Assembly: GCA_009801085.1 (NCBI GenBank)
Contig: VNWV01000005.1
Coordinates: 3,123,608-3,187,607 of the forward strand
From: Lasiodiplodia sp. COLG20
Lineage: Eukaryota; Ascomycota; Dothideomycetes; Botryosphaeriales; Botryosphaeriaceae
DNA length: 64,000 bases
Direction: 5' to 3'
A program made the position numbers and the translations under genes. The notes below the pieces were generated by a model. It did not search any database and was not told where the DNA came from. It worked only from the letters and a program-made list of their open reading frames with translations. Position 1 is the first letter of the stretch. Each line of letters begins with the position of its first letter. This document shows, one piece after another, positions 23,461-36,453 of the stretch.

Positions 23461-25816
23461 GATTTTCTTGGGAATGTGCTAACGAAACGCTGCAGAGGTC
23501 GAAATCGCAAGTGCTTTCTTGAGCAGTGGCAGTAAATCTTCTGATGCGGAATACATCTTCGTCGGCCGCGTTTTCGCCTTAAAAACATCTTCATGACGCC
23601 CGACAACATTGTACGAAAGGGCGAAGTGCGCAGCTACGATACAAAGAAACCAGCAGTAGTGTAAGTGTTGTCGTGGGAAAACCATCGCCCCAAGCGCCAA
23701 GCCCGGGGAGTAGAGGGGAGTTCCGGGGGGTCATTGGACAGATAGGGCGGGACTGGCGACATGAGGGGGCGCAGGAAAGGGCGTGGGCCGGGGTATGTCA
23801 TCAGGTGGGCGCGCGCGAGTCCCTTATTGCGCAGCGGCGGATGAATCCTAAGGGGCAAAAAAGCTGGCAAGGCACTTTTTGCGCGCGAAACGGATGCTGA
23901 GCGAGGCGGAAAAACGCGCGAGTGCGCGTGCGCTGGTTTTTGGCGTTGCGGAAGGACTGTAGTGAGCAGTCGTGTCGACTCGTGCCGGGCGTGATGCGTG
24001 TGTTGTTTGAATCACGCACGACCTTGGGGGCAGTGCTGAGAGGGAACCATGGCTCCGGGAGCAAAACCACCCTCAAGCGAGCCACTGAGACTCTACTCTA
24101 CGAATCCTTCGAAAGCTTGCACGGCGCAGCATTTTTCCTGCTTCAGGACTCCGGGCGACTGCGATGCGCGGTTATCGGCGGCTCCGAATGGTGGAGAAAG
24201 TGCGTGGAAGGGCGGGTGTTAGGGCCGGCGGTGCAGCGCTTGATAGTATCTCTGCGACATTAGTTCGGTGAGTTGGCGATAGATAGTTCGAAACGCAGCA
24301 TTTCCGCTAGGAAGACCTTCAGCGGTGAAGGCTTTTCGATTCCTTTATACTACTAAGCAAGGCCAGACCCGCGGCTCTTTCAGCCCGTTCCACCATAGAG
24401 TTTTCACTCTGCATCAAAACCCGGAGCCGCAATGGAGCCGCAGAATGGCATTTCCCGACGGTAAGGAAGCAAAGCGCACACGGGATGGCGTGGGGATCAC
24501 GGCGAGGCTGGTCACCCTCACCTCGGGAGGCCGCAAATCCCAACCAGCGCCGTTGCGCAATACCCCACTGGTCCGTGAATCTCGAGCACGACTCAGCTCT
24601 CCGTGCAAAAAAAGCCCACCCACAACAACCGACCGGTGAAGCGAGCCCGAGCATTACCACTTGCAAAAACAGTAGCTGCCGAAAGAGGAGGTGACGTTGG
24701 TTGTCTTCGACCAATCAGAGCCGGCGTCGAAAACCATCTTAAGCGAGCGAATCAGACCGACGCCAGAAGAGCCGCAAACCGTCCAGCCTGCGCCGCCTTT
24801 TCCACCCCGCCATTCCGCGCGTCAAGTGCTAAGTATGACACGCATACACTATCGAAACGTGGGTTTTCAAGCACCGTGACCTCGGGCTGGCTGCGAACCG
24901 GACCCACCCGATCCCCTGACTCACTTCTCATGCACGAAAACCATACCAGGCTGCAGTTGTGCCAGCAAAGCCACCATCCTTGACGCCTAACCCAGCCAGC
25001 CTTGTGCTTGCTGATGCATGACATACTTCGCCAGCAAGCCTCATACGATGTCGATGCCCTAGAAGTCGGGCAACGAAGCTGACGTGATGCAGGGCTTTAC
25101 CGCCCGCCAAAAAAAAAAAAAAAAAATCAAGCCAGCAGAGCAACAATCGCAGTCAACAAGGCAATTTTTCCCCTTGGTCACATCTTGATCAATCAAACCC
25201 ATGTTGTTGGCAAATTCTAAACTCTAGCAAAAAACATACACACACACACACCTCACAAACACACAAACACACACCACCAGAGAGGCACATCGTTGCATAC
25301 TGTTCCATCTTTTTCATTGAATCCTCCTTTCCTCTCTCTCTATCATCATCCACTACCGGCTCAAGCCCCCATTTCCCTCCTCCCCTTACCACGCCCCTAG
25401 ATCTGCATCCAGAAGAAGAAGAAAAGTAGTAGTAGTAGAAGAAGAAGAAGAAGGAAGAAAGAGAAAAGAGAAGGAGAATAAAAAAAAAGAACCCTATCCA
25501 CAGATATGCGCCCATCAATGCAATTGTGTTGTGCTCAGCCGTCTGATCCTCGAAGAAAGAAGCAAAAGAAATGAAATGAAAAAAAAAGAGGAGAGAAGAG
25601 AAGACCCCAGCAACGGCCGCACAAGCTAGAAAAAAATCCCCTAGGAAAAAAGAAAAAGAAATCCACCACGTTCTTCAGTTCAGAACACGCTCATCCGATC
25701 CCGATCGCTTATCCCGCGCGCGCGCGCATCGCAAGAATGCCATGTCAATGCTTTGCCATGTCATGCCATGCCATCTCTCCATGCACATTCATCATGCTTT
25801 TCAAAGGGAAAAAAAA
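23461..25816. other. Intergenic between C2H2-like gene and THO2 3' end
   Basis: No gene is supported over 2.3 kb. It contains a 19-base poly-A run (25109-25127), a CA-rich tract (25236-25275) and a purine-rich stretch (about 25408-25490). Repeated CATGCCATG-like words lie at 25738-25790, just past the THO2 stop codon and probably in its 3' UTR. Confidence 0.5.
25236..25490. repeat. Low-complexity CA-rich and purine-rich tracts
   Basis: A CA microsatellite (25236-25275) is followed by CT-rich and then AGAAGAAG-type purine sequence up to 25490. No coding potential is supported. Confidence 0.7.
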
Positions 25817-28800
25817 TCACCCCCTCTCCCCCCACCCACCACCATCTCTCTCCTCGTTACCCCTCCCTCTCCTCGGCCTCTTACCACCACCACTACCTCC
25901 GCCACCACCACCACCACCCCCACTACCCTCCAAACCACCCGCATGTCCACCCTGATCAACATCCCCACCACCCCGATTCCTCTTCCGATCCCTCGACTCC
26001 CTCGGCTCCCTCTCCGAGCCACCACCACCGCCACGACTCTCCCTCGGCTCCCGCAACTCACGCGGCTCCCTGCTCCTACCGCTGCCACCACCACCACCAT
26101 CGCCCGGTCCGTTGCGCATGCTGCGTCCACTGCCGCCACCGCCTTCGCCATTCGGCGGTCCTCCGCCGTACGGTCCGCCGGAACCAGCGCCACCAGGCAT
26201 GCCGCCGACATCGTGATCACCGCCAGCACCACCCCATCCACCGCTATCACCACCACCACGCATGCTCCGCCTGCTATCGCGGTGATGGCCGCTGCTGCTG
26301 CCGCCGCCCTCCCTGTCATCGCCGCCGCCGCTAGGGCCGCCACCACCTCTTCCACTTCGTCTGCTCTCTCGCGACGGCTGGTGCGGCAGCGGCGGTCCAA
26401 CGATATCCGCCATGGACGACGACGGGCCGCCTCCACGCTTGTTAGAATCATCTCCGCCGCCACCGCGACGCGACGACGACTCGCGCGGACTGGTCGACCT
26501 ATGGCGGCCGGAGCGACGCTCGCTGCGTTCGCCGCGACGGCTGCTGCCGCCTCGGTGGTCGCGCTCATCGCCGCCAGGAAGCTGCATGTCTCCTCCGCCA
26601 CCAGGTCCTCTGGGCAACAGGTCCGGCCGTCCGTCACCACCACCGCCGCGAGGTGGCGCGTCCAGGTGCGGCGGGATGGGCGTGCTAGGTTGCGAGGCAG
26701 CAGGAGAATTCGTGCTGCCGGGACGCCCACCGCCAGCGCGGCCGCGGATAGAGGCGCCACGGTCCGAGGACGACGAGGGTCCGCCGGTGTTGTCGTTGCG
26801 GTAGCCACCGCCGCTGCCACCACCACTGCCGCCGCCGGGCGAGCTGTTGCTCTGCTGGAGCATGTTGTTGATGCCGGCGAAGCGCTTGTCTTCGTGGCGG
26901 CGCTCCGAAGAGGATGCCGGGCCGGTGGGCGGGTTGCGTGCGTTAGGCGATTGGAAGTCGGGGCCGCTGAGAGAAGACTGTTGTCTGTGAGACCCGCGGG
27001 GGCCAGATGGAGGGGGGAATGCGGAGGATGGCGCAGGCATGTCGTTGCGTGCGGCCGGAATCTGCCTCAGGCGATCTGGGTGGATGCCTGACGTGTCTTG
27101 GCCGTGTTCGTTCGATGGTGTTGGGGGACCGTGGTCGAACGAGTCTCGGTGTTCCCTTCTATCAGCGTTGGGTCCCAGAGGTGGGCCACGCTCGCTGATG
27201 GGAGATGGAGGAACCGAGCCGGGCTGGTTCCTGCCACGACCTGCACCGCCTCTGCCGCGAGGGCCAGAGGGAGCATCCGGCGCATTGAGACGGCCGTAGC
27301 TGGGGTCAGAAGAACGCGACGGCATGAAGTCCTGGTTAAGGCGGCCGTGATTCGGGTCCGCTGGAGGTGGTCGCGGGGCGGAGGGCTCGAAAAGCTCACG
27401 CCCACCGCGAGACGCCGCGGGTCCAGGGTAATCGCCCCTGCTCGAACGATCGCTACGCGGCCCAGTTGGTGGGATCGAGTTGGGGTCGTCACGACGATCG
27501 CGACTGGACGGGTAGCTGGGAGGTAGACGATCTTGGTTGGGCGGCCCACGCTCGTCACGGTAGTCATCACGAGGAGGGAAGTTTGGCGGGCGCTCGTCTC
27601 CACGTCGAGGAGAATGAGGCCTAGAGCCTCTATCGCGACGGCTGTCCCTTTCAGAACCAAATCTCTCAGGGCGGCGTGGTCCAACGTCAGAATCGAGTAG
27701 AGCTGCGCGCTCTGGGTTCATGCCACTGCGATCACCGGGGCCAGAGGGCCTATCGGGAAGTTGGCCGGGGGGACCGCGTTCGCCAAACCTGCCCGCACGC
27801 TCGGGATGTTGGTACGGTCCTGCAGAAGGCGGAGGCATCGGTCCGGACTGCCAGTTGCGTCCATCTCCAGCCTGGCTCTGCTGATCGTACGGAGGTCGGC
27901 CGCGCTGACTATCGTTGGGGGAGTCAAAAGGCCTGCCGCGGGAGGGAGGTTCGTTCCACTGCGGAGGGCCCCTGGCACCTTGACGAGTGTCTCTTGGTAG
28001 TGGCCGTCCTCTGTCATCTTCCCATACTTCCCTGGGTCCCTGCCATTGAGGATCACGGCGGTCTCGGTCCATATGGGCGGGAGCTGGACTCCTGCTGCGA
28101 GGCCGACGGCTCGACGAAGCATCCCTAGTCCGATCGGGGAAGTCTCGAGGCATGTCTCCTGGACGCTCAAGACGACCATAGTCATGATTAGGCGGACCGC
28201 GTCCATCGTGTCTTGGTGGACGATCTTGTCTGTCGCCCATACGGTTCCTTGGGGGCTGCGGTTCAGGTCGGTTCGGAAGGGCATGGGGTTGACGTCCACC
28301 GGCTGTAGGCGGGCCCCTACCTGTATCTGGGCGAGACGGCGGGCCCTGGCCATGCGATGGAATGGGAGTCGAAGGTTTGGAGTCCGTGTGGGGACCTCTG
28401 CCCGAGAGCTGCGCCGGCGTCGGTCCAGGCGTACTGGCCTTCGAATCTGAAGCCCTATCCCTCTCTCCTCCTGCCACCGAAACCGTTATCTGATCGGGTT
28501 TGTCTTTTCCATCACCTATTTCACCATCTTCGGCGTCCTTTTCCTTCATGCCATTTGTCGTGATGCCGTTGCTACCATGTGCTGTTAGGGACTGTCGAGA
28601 TTCGATTCGGCTGAAGCTGAAACGTGGGCGAAGAATACTTACGACTGCTGAGAAGGTTTGAATTCCGCGGCGGATGCGTTGAGCCTGGCCTGACCAGGTT
28701 GCGGCGTGCTCGCGCCCTCGGTAGTGGCGCGGCTATTGGGCTTCTGCGGTGCGTTGGGGTCGGCCTGCTTTTCGTTAATCATAACGTAACGATCCAGTGA

Positions 28801-31800
28801 CGGGTCGTAAGTTGGACCAACCAGTTTAAAAGCCTGGGGAAGCATCCAATGGGGCTCTGTCTTCTTGAGGTCGCCAATGAGGGATGCTGCCGCCAGCTTC
28901 AAGTCACCTCTAGAGTCCTCCTTCGACAGTTTCATGATACACTCGAGCTGCTGCTTGCCCATGAAGTTGATACGAGGGAAGCTTGGAGTGATGACCTTGA
29001 GGAGGATGATAGCGTTACGAATATGCATGTACTCTCCGCTGGAAAGGCATGCCTTGAGAGCATTGTTGAGGCTAACATGCCACTTGTAGAGCAGTCGTCG
29101 GAAATCTTCGTAGGTGAGGAAGACCTCCGGTACCCTCTCCTCATTGAACTTGCGACCGAAGCCAGGAAGGTCCTTCTTCGCGCCGTAAGCCGTTCTCTCG
29201 TACACTGCCGAGTCGGCATGCCACTTTCCAAGCTCCAAAAGAAGCAGGTTCAAGAAGCGACCAAGGTTGTCGATTTCCGAAGGAGTGCAAATGAAGATGA
29301 GCGACGTAAGCTGCTTCTCCCTCAGAATCCGATCGATCAGGAACATCGTGCGGAATCCCGGGGTGCCGGCACTGTGGAGGTAGATGAGCATCCGATAGAC
29401 GTACTGCGCATCAAATGGAGAGAGGAGCAGACGCGGAAGGAAACACTCCTGGATGATGTAGTCGTGAAGGGCGGGGCTCATGGCGAGCTTGTGAGTAGCG
29501 AACCAATGGAGCTTCTCTTTTTGAAGGCGAGCGCGGACCATCGAGTACGTCTGTACTTGGACCTTCATCTCAGCTCTCAGGCGATCCTGCAGATCACCCA
29601 GTTCCTTCTTCTTCGCATCCTTCTTCTTGATCCCTGCCACAGACACATCGGACCGGTCTGAAATGACGGCGGTGATTTTCTTTTGCAGTGCCTTGATCTC
29701 ATCCTCGTATTGTTGGGTCGGAACGGCCATGTCGTTGTGGGAGAGCTGCCAAAAGGTCGTGTAGAAAGACAGGCTCATCTTGTCCTCAAAGTCGTCAGGT
29801 AGAGCTGTCTTCAGCCTATCCATAAGGTCCTTGATGATAGGATGCCAGGGCTCATCTGCAATTGGAGCTGCTGGCGTGGCAACAGGGGTCGGAGCGCTGA
29901 CAGCAGCTTCCTCCTTCTCGCCTGCTTCCTCCTTGACGAGTGCCTCCTCTTTGACTTCCTCTTTCTTCTCAGCGTCCGTCTCCTCCTGACCGTCCTCAGG
30001 GACATCGGCCATATCAACATCTCCGTTTGTTGCCGGCTTCCCTTGTTCTTCAGTCTTTGCCTCTTCTTTAGCTTTTTCCTGCTCCTCCTTCTGCTTCTTG
30101 TCCTCTTCCGCGGCGATCATATCAACATCTAAGACAGCCTGCGAGAGACTATGCCTGCAAACCGCGAATGCGATGTTTGTGTCGATGCCGAACTCTGACA
30201 TGAGAGAAACCACGTCAGGAATGGCAGCATCGAACTCCTTGACAGAGAGGTTAGACCTGAGAGCCTCGAGGTACTGGAAGAAGATCCGAGTGAGCCTGTC
30301 CATGTTCACTCCGAGAACCTTCAAAGGCGCATCGGCAAGCAGTTCGGAATGAGGGAACAGTTGGCGCTCCTGCGCAATGGCGATGAGCAGCTGTCCGGCT
30401 AGGCCCGGCTCGACCAAAGCCCTCAACAGTCGCTTGGCAGGTCCCTTAAAGCCGGGCTGGTTGCGGAAGTCCTGGATTTGCTCCAGAATCTGGGCTTGAA
30501 GAAGGTCGCCACCTGCCATGCCTTGCAACTGGTTTTCCGTGAACGTAGGCTCCATTGGAATACCGGTCATCTGCGTCATTATCTGCTCCAGAACATCCAA
30601 GTCGGTGGTGTTGCCGTTCCGCAGCTGATATGTCACGTACTGGAGAATTGGCGTGGCATTCATGACAGTGTAGCGCTTGAAGACGCTTCCAGCGAAGAAG
30701 GAGAGCGACTGCAACCAGCGACTGGTAAGCATACCATCGTCTTGTTGGCGAGAGCGGCCCTTTCCACCGAGGGAGCTCATGAGAGACCATGTCAAGACAT
30801 CGTAGCCGAGGTAGGTAAAGTAGCGAGCGCACTCCACGATGACGTGGACAAGGTTATCATAAGACTCAATCTGGTTTAGAGCGACTTTGAAGACGATACC
30901 AGGAGATGAGTAAGCGACCTTCGCCAATGCCCTGGCCATCTGCTTCGTGTTGGTCTTGCTGATACGCTTCAAGACGTCCTTCGTTTCGGCAGTCGACTGG
31001 TCGAAGGCCGCCTTGATGTCGGGTAACCTCGAGGTCTGGCCGGTGTACCATTCTGAATAGATGGAGTAGCGAGTGGACGTAGGGAAGAGCTTCAGCAGGT
31101 CGAAGACTTCGTTAACGACGCCAGGGTTGGACTTGGTCAAGCTGAGAGCGGGAACCAAAAGTCTCTTTGAGAGGTCAATCCAGCGAGTAAAGTTTGCCTC
31201 CGAATCGTCCTTGGCCAAGCTCCATTTGCCGATACGTGCCAGCTTTGTCAGAAGAGCAGGATCCTGGCCGATCTTGACGCCAGAAAAGTTGAGGAAAGAG
31301 CTGCAGAGAGAGAAGACGTCGTCGACTGTCTGGCAGACTGGGACGTTGTTCGCCCAGTCTTCCCAGTAGAAACGATAGTCGACAATCTGCGAGTCGTTGT
31401 GGGAACCCTGCTTCTCGACCGATGCCCAGCGCAACGTCCTGCGAGGCGGAGGGTCAGTGCTCTTCAGTTCGCCCTTCTCAGCTCCGCCCTTCTCGACTTC
31501 TGCCTTCTTTACAAGCCTGACTTGGTCGTGGCCTTGCATAGGGCGTAGAGCGTTGTAGACTTTGTGGAGACTGTGGTGTAGTATCCGGTGAAGGTACTCA
31601 GGGAGGTCGGGGTGAACGTCGGTCAACCAAGGGAACTTTCCAAGCATGTAGAGAGATTCCGGAATGGCGCCAATGCAAAGCAAGCTCTTAAGCAGAGCAA
31701 TCTTCTGGTCGGTGGGCTCGGTCAGTGATTCTTCCTTCGTAGCCTCGTCAGGCTTATCGGATTTCGGTGTTCCGGCCTTGTCTTCTGGTTTTGCTGAAGA

Positions 31801-33756
31801 AGCTCTGCTGCTTTCAGCTTCGCGCAGCCTCGTGGCTGCTGTGGGTGCTGGTATTGTGTCGTCTACCAATGCTCCTGCCATCGCAAGGGCATTCATCTGG
31901 CCACCACCGGGCCTGTTCTTTCTCTCACGATCCTCCTTCTCCTTCATCAACTTCTCCTTCACAGCAGCCATGTCTTTGTCGGCAGGATAAAGGTGGGGGT
32001 ATAGGTCGCGCAGGGAGATGAAGCCTATCTTGATCAACAGCGCCGCAAGGAAAACAAGGTTCTCTGGGAACCTATCCTCGGGGTCTCTTGCAGAGGAGGC
32101 GTAGAAACGGAGCTTGAAACCGAGCAATTGTGCAGCCACGCGGTTTCCCGGCGGCGGGAGAGTCTTCGTTACCGCCATCCACTCCTTGTTGAACACGGCT
32201 TCCGTCATGTCCTCAGGCTTGGACCCGTCCCTCATTCCTCTCTCCTTCTCAATCTTTTCAAGTCTCTCTGCAACGGACTCGCCCGACTCCAGGGTTACCC
32301 CACCCTTTGTGATACGGCGTCCTCCAAGCTCGAAGAAAGCTTCCAACCCCACTTCTCGTACACGCTGCCAGAACTTCCTGTCTCTTTCTTCACACAGCTC
32401 TGTGATTTCGACCACATCTTTCTCAGTGTGCTGGTATCCGGAAGCTCCAGGTTGTGCCCATCTCGGTAGAGATTCAATTCCAAGAGTCTCCCATTCCAGA
32501 TTCTCGTACGACTTCTCCTCCGGCCACCACGAACTTGCACGCATGAACTTGACAAAGAAGCGGTAATGCCTGATCATGAGATTGGCAAAAACATCCAGTG
32601 TCACATCCAAAGCGCGTCCAACGTCCAGGTCAAAAGCACCAATCAGGGCCTTTACACGTTGGAAGGCGGCGGCGGCGGCATTCCAGGTGGGTTCCTCGTT
32701 GTTGGAAGTGGTGAAGTACTCGGTCATGAGCTTGGCGTATCCCTCGGATTCCTCGCGGAGCAAGTTGTAATTCGACTGGCGGTAGAGCTGGTTCGTGGCC
32801 ATGCGGGTGCCCATCCTCTCGAACGTCTTCCGGACCATGCCCAACTCCTGCAGCTGCGGTATGTCCAGCTCCTCCTTCATCTGCATAGGCGAGATTCCTG
32901 TGGCGACGAGAAGGTCCCAAAGGCCGCGGGTAACGGGGTCCATGCTGGTCGAAACCGCAACCGTGTCGAGGAACATGGAAGCATTTTCCGTAGCAGCTTC
33001 TCCAGCTTCGGCCAACACTTCCTTGACAACGCGGCCTGCATCGGCTGGATCTATCCTGTCGTCCAATCCAGCCCTGATCACCTCCTGGAAGATTATGCTC
33101 AGCGTTAGAAAATCCTCCTTCTCTTGCGCCTGCAGCGCTGCGTCCAAGACGGCCTTCCTCCCAGACGTCCTCCACGCTGCCTTCTGCTCATCCGTTATGT
33201 ACTGGTACACGAACTTGATCGGCGGCTTCGGGGCGGGAGCCTGCTGCTGCGGCACCGGGGGCGGCGCAGCCGGCGCAGGACGCGAGTGCTCCTGGGGCGT
33301 GGCAGGCCGCGGCGCCGCTGGTGGTGGTGCTGCGTGCGCCGACGGCGGGCGCGTCAAGGTCGGCGAAGACGGGTTGTTGGTGTTGGTCTCCGACCTGGAA
33401 AACGAGGCCGGGCTGGCCCTCGAGACTGGAGACTGCGCGTTAGATTCACCGCCAGTAGTGGTGGTCATGGCCGGGCTGCCGGCGTCTCGCTCACCGCGGC
33501 CACCGCGCGCACCACCGCCGCTGCTGTTGCCTCCTCCTGGTCCTCCTGGTCCACTGCTGCTGCCTCCACGGCTCTCGCGGCGCATCCCTCCACCCCGTCC
33601 GCCCCGGCCTCCGCCATTGCCGGCGTACTGGTTCTGTTGCGCGAGGTTGAGGCTCTGCGGCCGGTGAGGTGACGGCCGCGGTCCGCTGCCGTCGCCGACG
33701 TCCTGCGGGTTGTAGGAGCCGCGTTCGGACCGCTTGCGCTTGATGGGCGGCGGCAT
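25817..33756 (-). CDS. THO2: THO complex subunit 2 (Tho2/Rlr1) with long RG/Pro-rich tail
   Basis: Two exons, 28643-33756 and 25817-28571 (TGA), 2,622 residues, joined by a 71-base intron. Intron 2 ends CTAAC(AG)CACATGGTAG: the AG right after the branch site is skipped and TAG 12 bases later keeps frame (SQQSNGITTNG). The N-terminus MPPPIKRKRSERG is followed by an RGG-type stretch, then the long helical Tho2 body (FVYQYITDEQKAAWR, LPGFGRKFNEERVPEVFLTY, LPQAFKLVGPTYDPSLDRY). The last 900 residues are low-complexity Gly/Arg/Pro/Ser with many RG pairs, a likely RNA-binding tail. The protein is the scaffold of nuclear THO, which couples transcription to mRNP packaging and export and limits R-loops. 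Confidence 0.93.
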
Positions 33757-34514
33757 TGTTGAAGGCGGGTGCGCAAGTTAGCTAGCCTTGCGGCGGGCTG
33801 ATGGTGAGTGCGGCCGCGGTGCGCATGCAAGGTTGTTTGTCGGTGCGTGGGTGAGGCTCGAAAGCTCGACAAACCGGAGCTGCGATAATGCGTTCGGCTG
33901 TGGCGCTGCGCACGCGGGCAGCGATGGTGGGACCCTCGGGCGAAGTCGAATTACAGGAGAAAAGGGTGTAGGGAAGAAAGAAACAAAGGTTGCAGCCGCG
34001 AGGGTCGGCGGGGGTTTGTTGCGGGCGATGCTGAAGTTGTCGCGTTGGTGAAAGCCGGCGCGACGTTTCTTGCCAAGACTTGCCGCGCTCCGACCAGGGT
34101 GCTCCCCGACTGTGTCGTCACCTCGACTCCGCGCCCTCCACCTTTCTGATGCTTCCTGCTTCGCCGCTTTCCATTCGCGCTTCAATTGACCGTGAAACCA
34201 CGTCCTTGGGTAGTCTCATTCGCGTATAATCCGCCCAAAATCAATTGCACGAGTCCGCGTCTCAGACACACGGCGAGAAGAGCGGCACAAATTTGCGGGG
34301 CAAGCTTACATGATCACTTTTGACCGTCACGCGGATGCATTTAGTTCACCATACAATCTTACATATGGACATAAAGTTGCAAAAAAAGCGTACGAGGAGC
34401 CAGGCTCAACCCTAAACGCTATCATAAATTGCAAAAAATCTTTCAAAGCTATTCAAGACCCCAATTGAAAGGAGCGGCCGGGTCCGATCATACCAAAGGT
34501 ATCCCACCAGCTGC
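33757..34514. other. Intergenic: THO2 promoter and ALAS 3' flank
   Basis: No gene is supported. The part from 34290 to 34490 is AT-rich and is probably the ALAS 3' UTR. Confidence 0.5.
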
Positions 34515-36453
34515 TTAAGCAGCCGCGGCGACCGCACCGGCCGTCTGCTTCCTCTCATGCTCGAGGATGGCCTCGAGGACGCCGGTAGCGCCCTGACCGG
34601 CCTTCAGCTCCTGGATGACGCCGTCGATGCCGAGCTGGGCATCGGTCCAGAGGGGCGTCTCCGGGGCCTTGTCCGCCTCACCAACGCCGATGAAACCACC
34701 TTCGGCAGCCCACTCGCTGGTGCGCTTGATGCCGAGCTGGGTCCAGACGCTGTCCAATGCCTTCACCAATTGGTCGCGGAACTCACGCGTGTGGCCGGGA
34801 GTAGGGGTAACGCGCAGACGCTCCTGACCAACCGGGACAGTGGGGTAGTTGATGGCCTGAACATAGATGTTCCACTCGTCAAGAAGCATGTCGCTGGCCT
34901 TCTTGGCCAACTCGGCGTTACCAACGAGCACAGGGACGATGTGGCTAGGGTTGGGGATGACGGGAATGTCCTTGGCAGCCAGCGCGTCCTTGGTGGCACG
35001 AGTGTGCAGCTGCTGAAGACGGCGGTCACCCTGGTAGTTCATCTGGTACTCGATCGCAGTTTGAGCACCAGCCATAGTCGCTGGAGGAAGGGAGGTGGTG
35101 AAGATGAAGCCGGGAGCCAGAGAGCGAATAGTGTCGACAAACTTGGCAGATCCCGCAATGTAGCCACCAACGCATCCGTAGGCCTTGCCGAGAGTGCCGG
35201 TAATGATGTCGACGCGGTCCATGATGGTGCCCCTCGGCTTGCCCTGAACGTGGGCCTCGTAGTCCAGGTGCTCGGCAACACCAGCGCCGTGCGGGCCGTA
35301 CATGCCGACGGCATGGACTTCGTCCAAGAAGGTAATGGCTCCGTACTTATCCGCGAGATCGCAGATCTCCTCGATGGGTCCGATGGATCCACACATGCTG
35401 TAAACACTCTCGAACGCGATGATCTTCGGGGTGTCCGGAGGGAGCGAAGCGAGCTTCGCCTCCAGGTCGGCCAGATCATTGTGCTTGAACACCATCTTCT
35501 TCGCTCCCGAATGACGAATGCCTTGAATCATCGAGGCGTGGTTGAGGCTGTCGGAGAGAATGACGCAGTCGGGGAGCTTGCTACCGAGCGTGGCGAGAGT
35601 AGCATCGTTCGCGACGTAGCAGGAAGAGAAAACCAACGCAGCCTCCTTCGCGTGCAGCTTCGCGATTGTGCCCTCCAGCTCAACGGCATGCTGGTTGTGG
35701 CCCGAAATGTTCCTGGTGCCGCCGGCTCCAGCACCATACTTGTCCAGCGTCTCGTGCATCCTCTTCAGGACGTGCGGGTTGCGGCCCATGCCCAGGTAAT
35801 CGTTCGCACACCAGACGGTGACCTCCTCCTGTTCCGTCGCCATGTGGGCACGCGGGAAGTTCTTGGCGAGACGGTTGATGTTGTTGAAGTAGCGGTACGA
35901 CTTGTCCTTGTGCTTCTTGTCGAGCTCATTCTGGTAGAAGCCCTCGTAGTCGAACTTGGCCGGCTGCGGGGTTGGCGGCTTGCCAGTGAGCTTCCGGGGT
36001 GCGACATCGCTCGTGGCGGCCTTGGTGGGGTGGGCGTTCTGCGGGAATGGGACTATTTTTGCCGCACGTTAGCATCGCAACGTCATTAAACGCCGATCGC
36101 GAACGCAATTGAGACGTACCTCGCTCGCGGCGGACGGAAGCGACATCGACAGCCTGGGCCTCCTTGGAGGAAGAGGTGTGCAGCCTGGCTCTGTGGCCGA
36201 CCTTCGCGTGGTAAGCACGAGTGCCGCCAAAGGCGCCGGCGAGAACGGTGTTGCCGGTGCGGGCACTCTGCACAGCGAGAGCCTTGCCCATGACGGGGCA
36301 GCGGCGGGCGATGAGCTGCAGGTTGGACATGCTGCCGCCGCCGGTCGAAGCGCTGTGGGCGGCGGTCGAGGTGGAAAGGGACCTCAGGGTCGCGGGCGAG
36401 GTCTTGTGCAGAAACGGACACATGGCCCTCGATTGGTGAAGAAGCGCCTCCAT
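34515..36453 (-). CDS. HEM1: 5-aminolevulinate synthase, mitochondrial
   Basis: Two exons, 36120-36453 and 34515-36052 (TAA); 623 residues. It condenses glycine and succinyl-CoA to 5-aminolevulinate in the matrix, the first step of heme synthesis, using PLP. The presequence region carries two Cys-Pro heme regulatory motifs, AMCPFLHK and RRCPVMGK. The core shows [57 protein letters not shown] and the PLP-lysine loop [14 protein letters not shown]. The start at 36453 ([11 protein letters not shown]) is the first ATG in frame; the longer open frame upstream has no ATG. Heme feedback on import or activity is expected from the CP motifs but not shown here. It lies in tandem with THO2. Confidence 0.97.

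Noticed and set aside
25236..25490. Possible CRISPR or satellite array
   Set aside because: Only simple CA and purine tracts without regular repeat-spacer structure; CRISPR is not expected in a fungal nuclear genome.
25742..27091. 449-codon plus-strand open frame
   Set aside because: It is antisense to the GC-rich, low-complexity THO2 tail; Ala/Thr/Arg runs arise from the repetitive codons and no domain or start context is present.
28549..28639. Reading the RG-rich 25817-28549 frame as a separate gene downstream of THO2
   Set aside because: A canonical intron (28572-28642, GTAAGT donor, CTAAC branch) joins it in phase to THO2, and there is no promoter space between them.
34557..36089. 510-codon plus-strand open frame
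   Set aside because: It is a mirror frame of the ALAS gene, whose minus-strand product is unambiguous.
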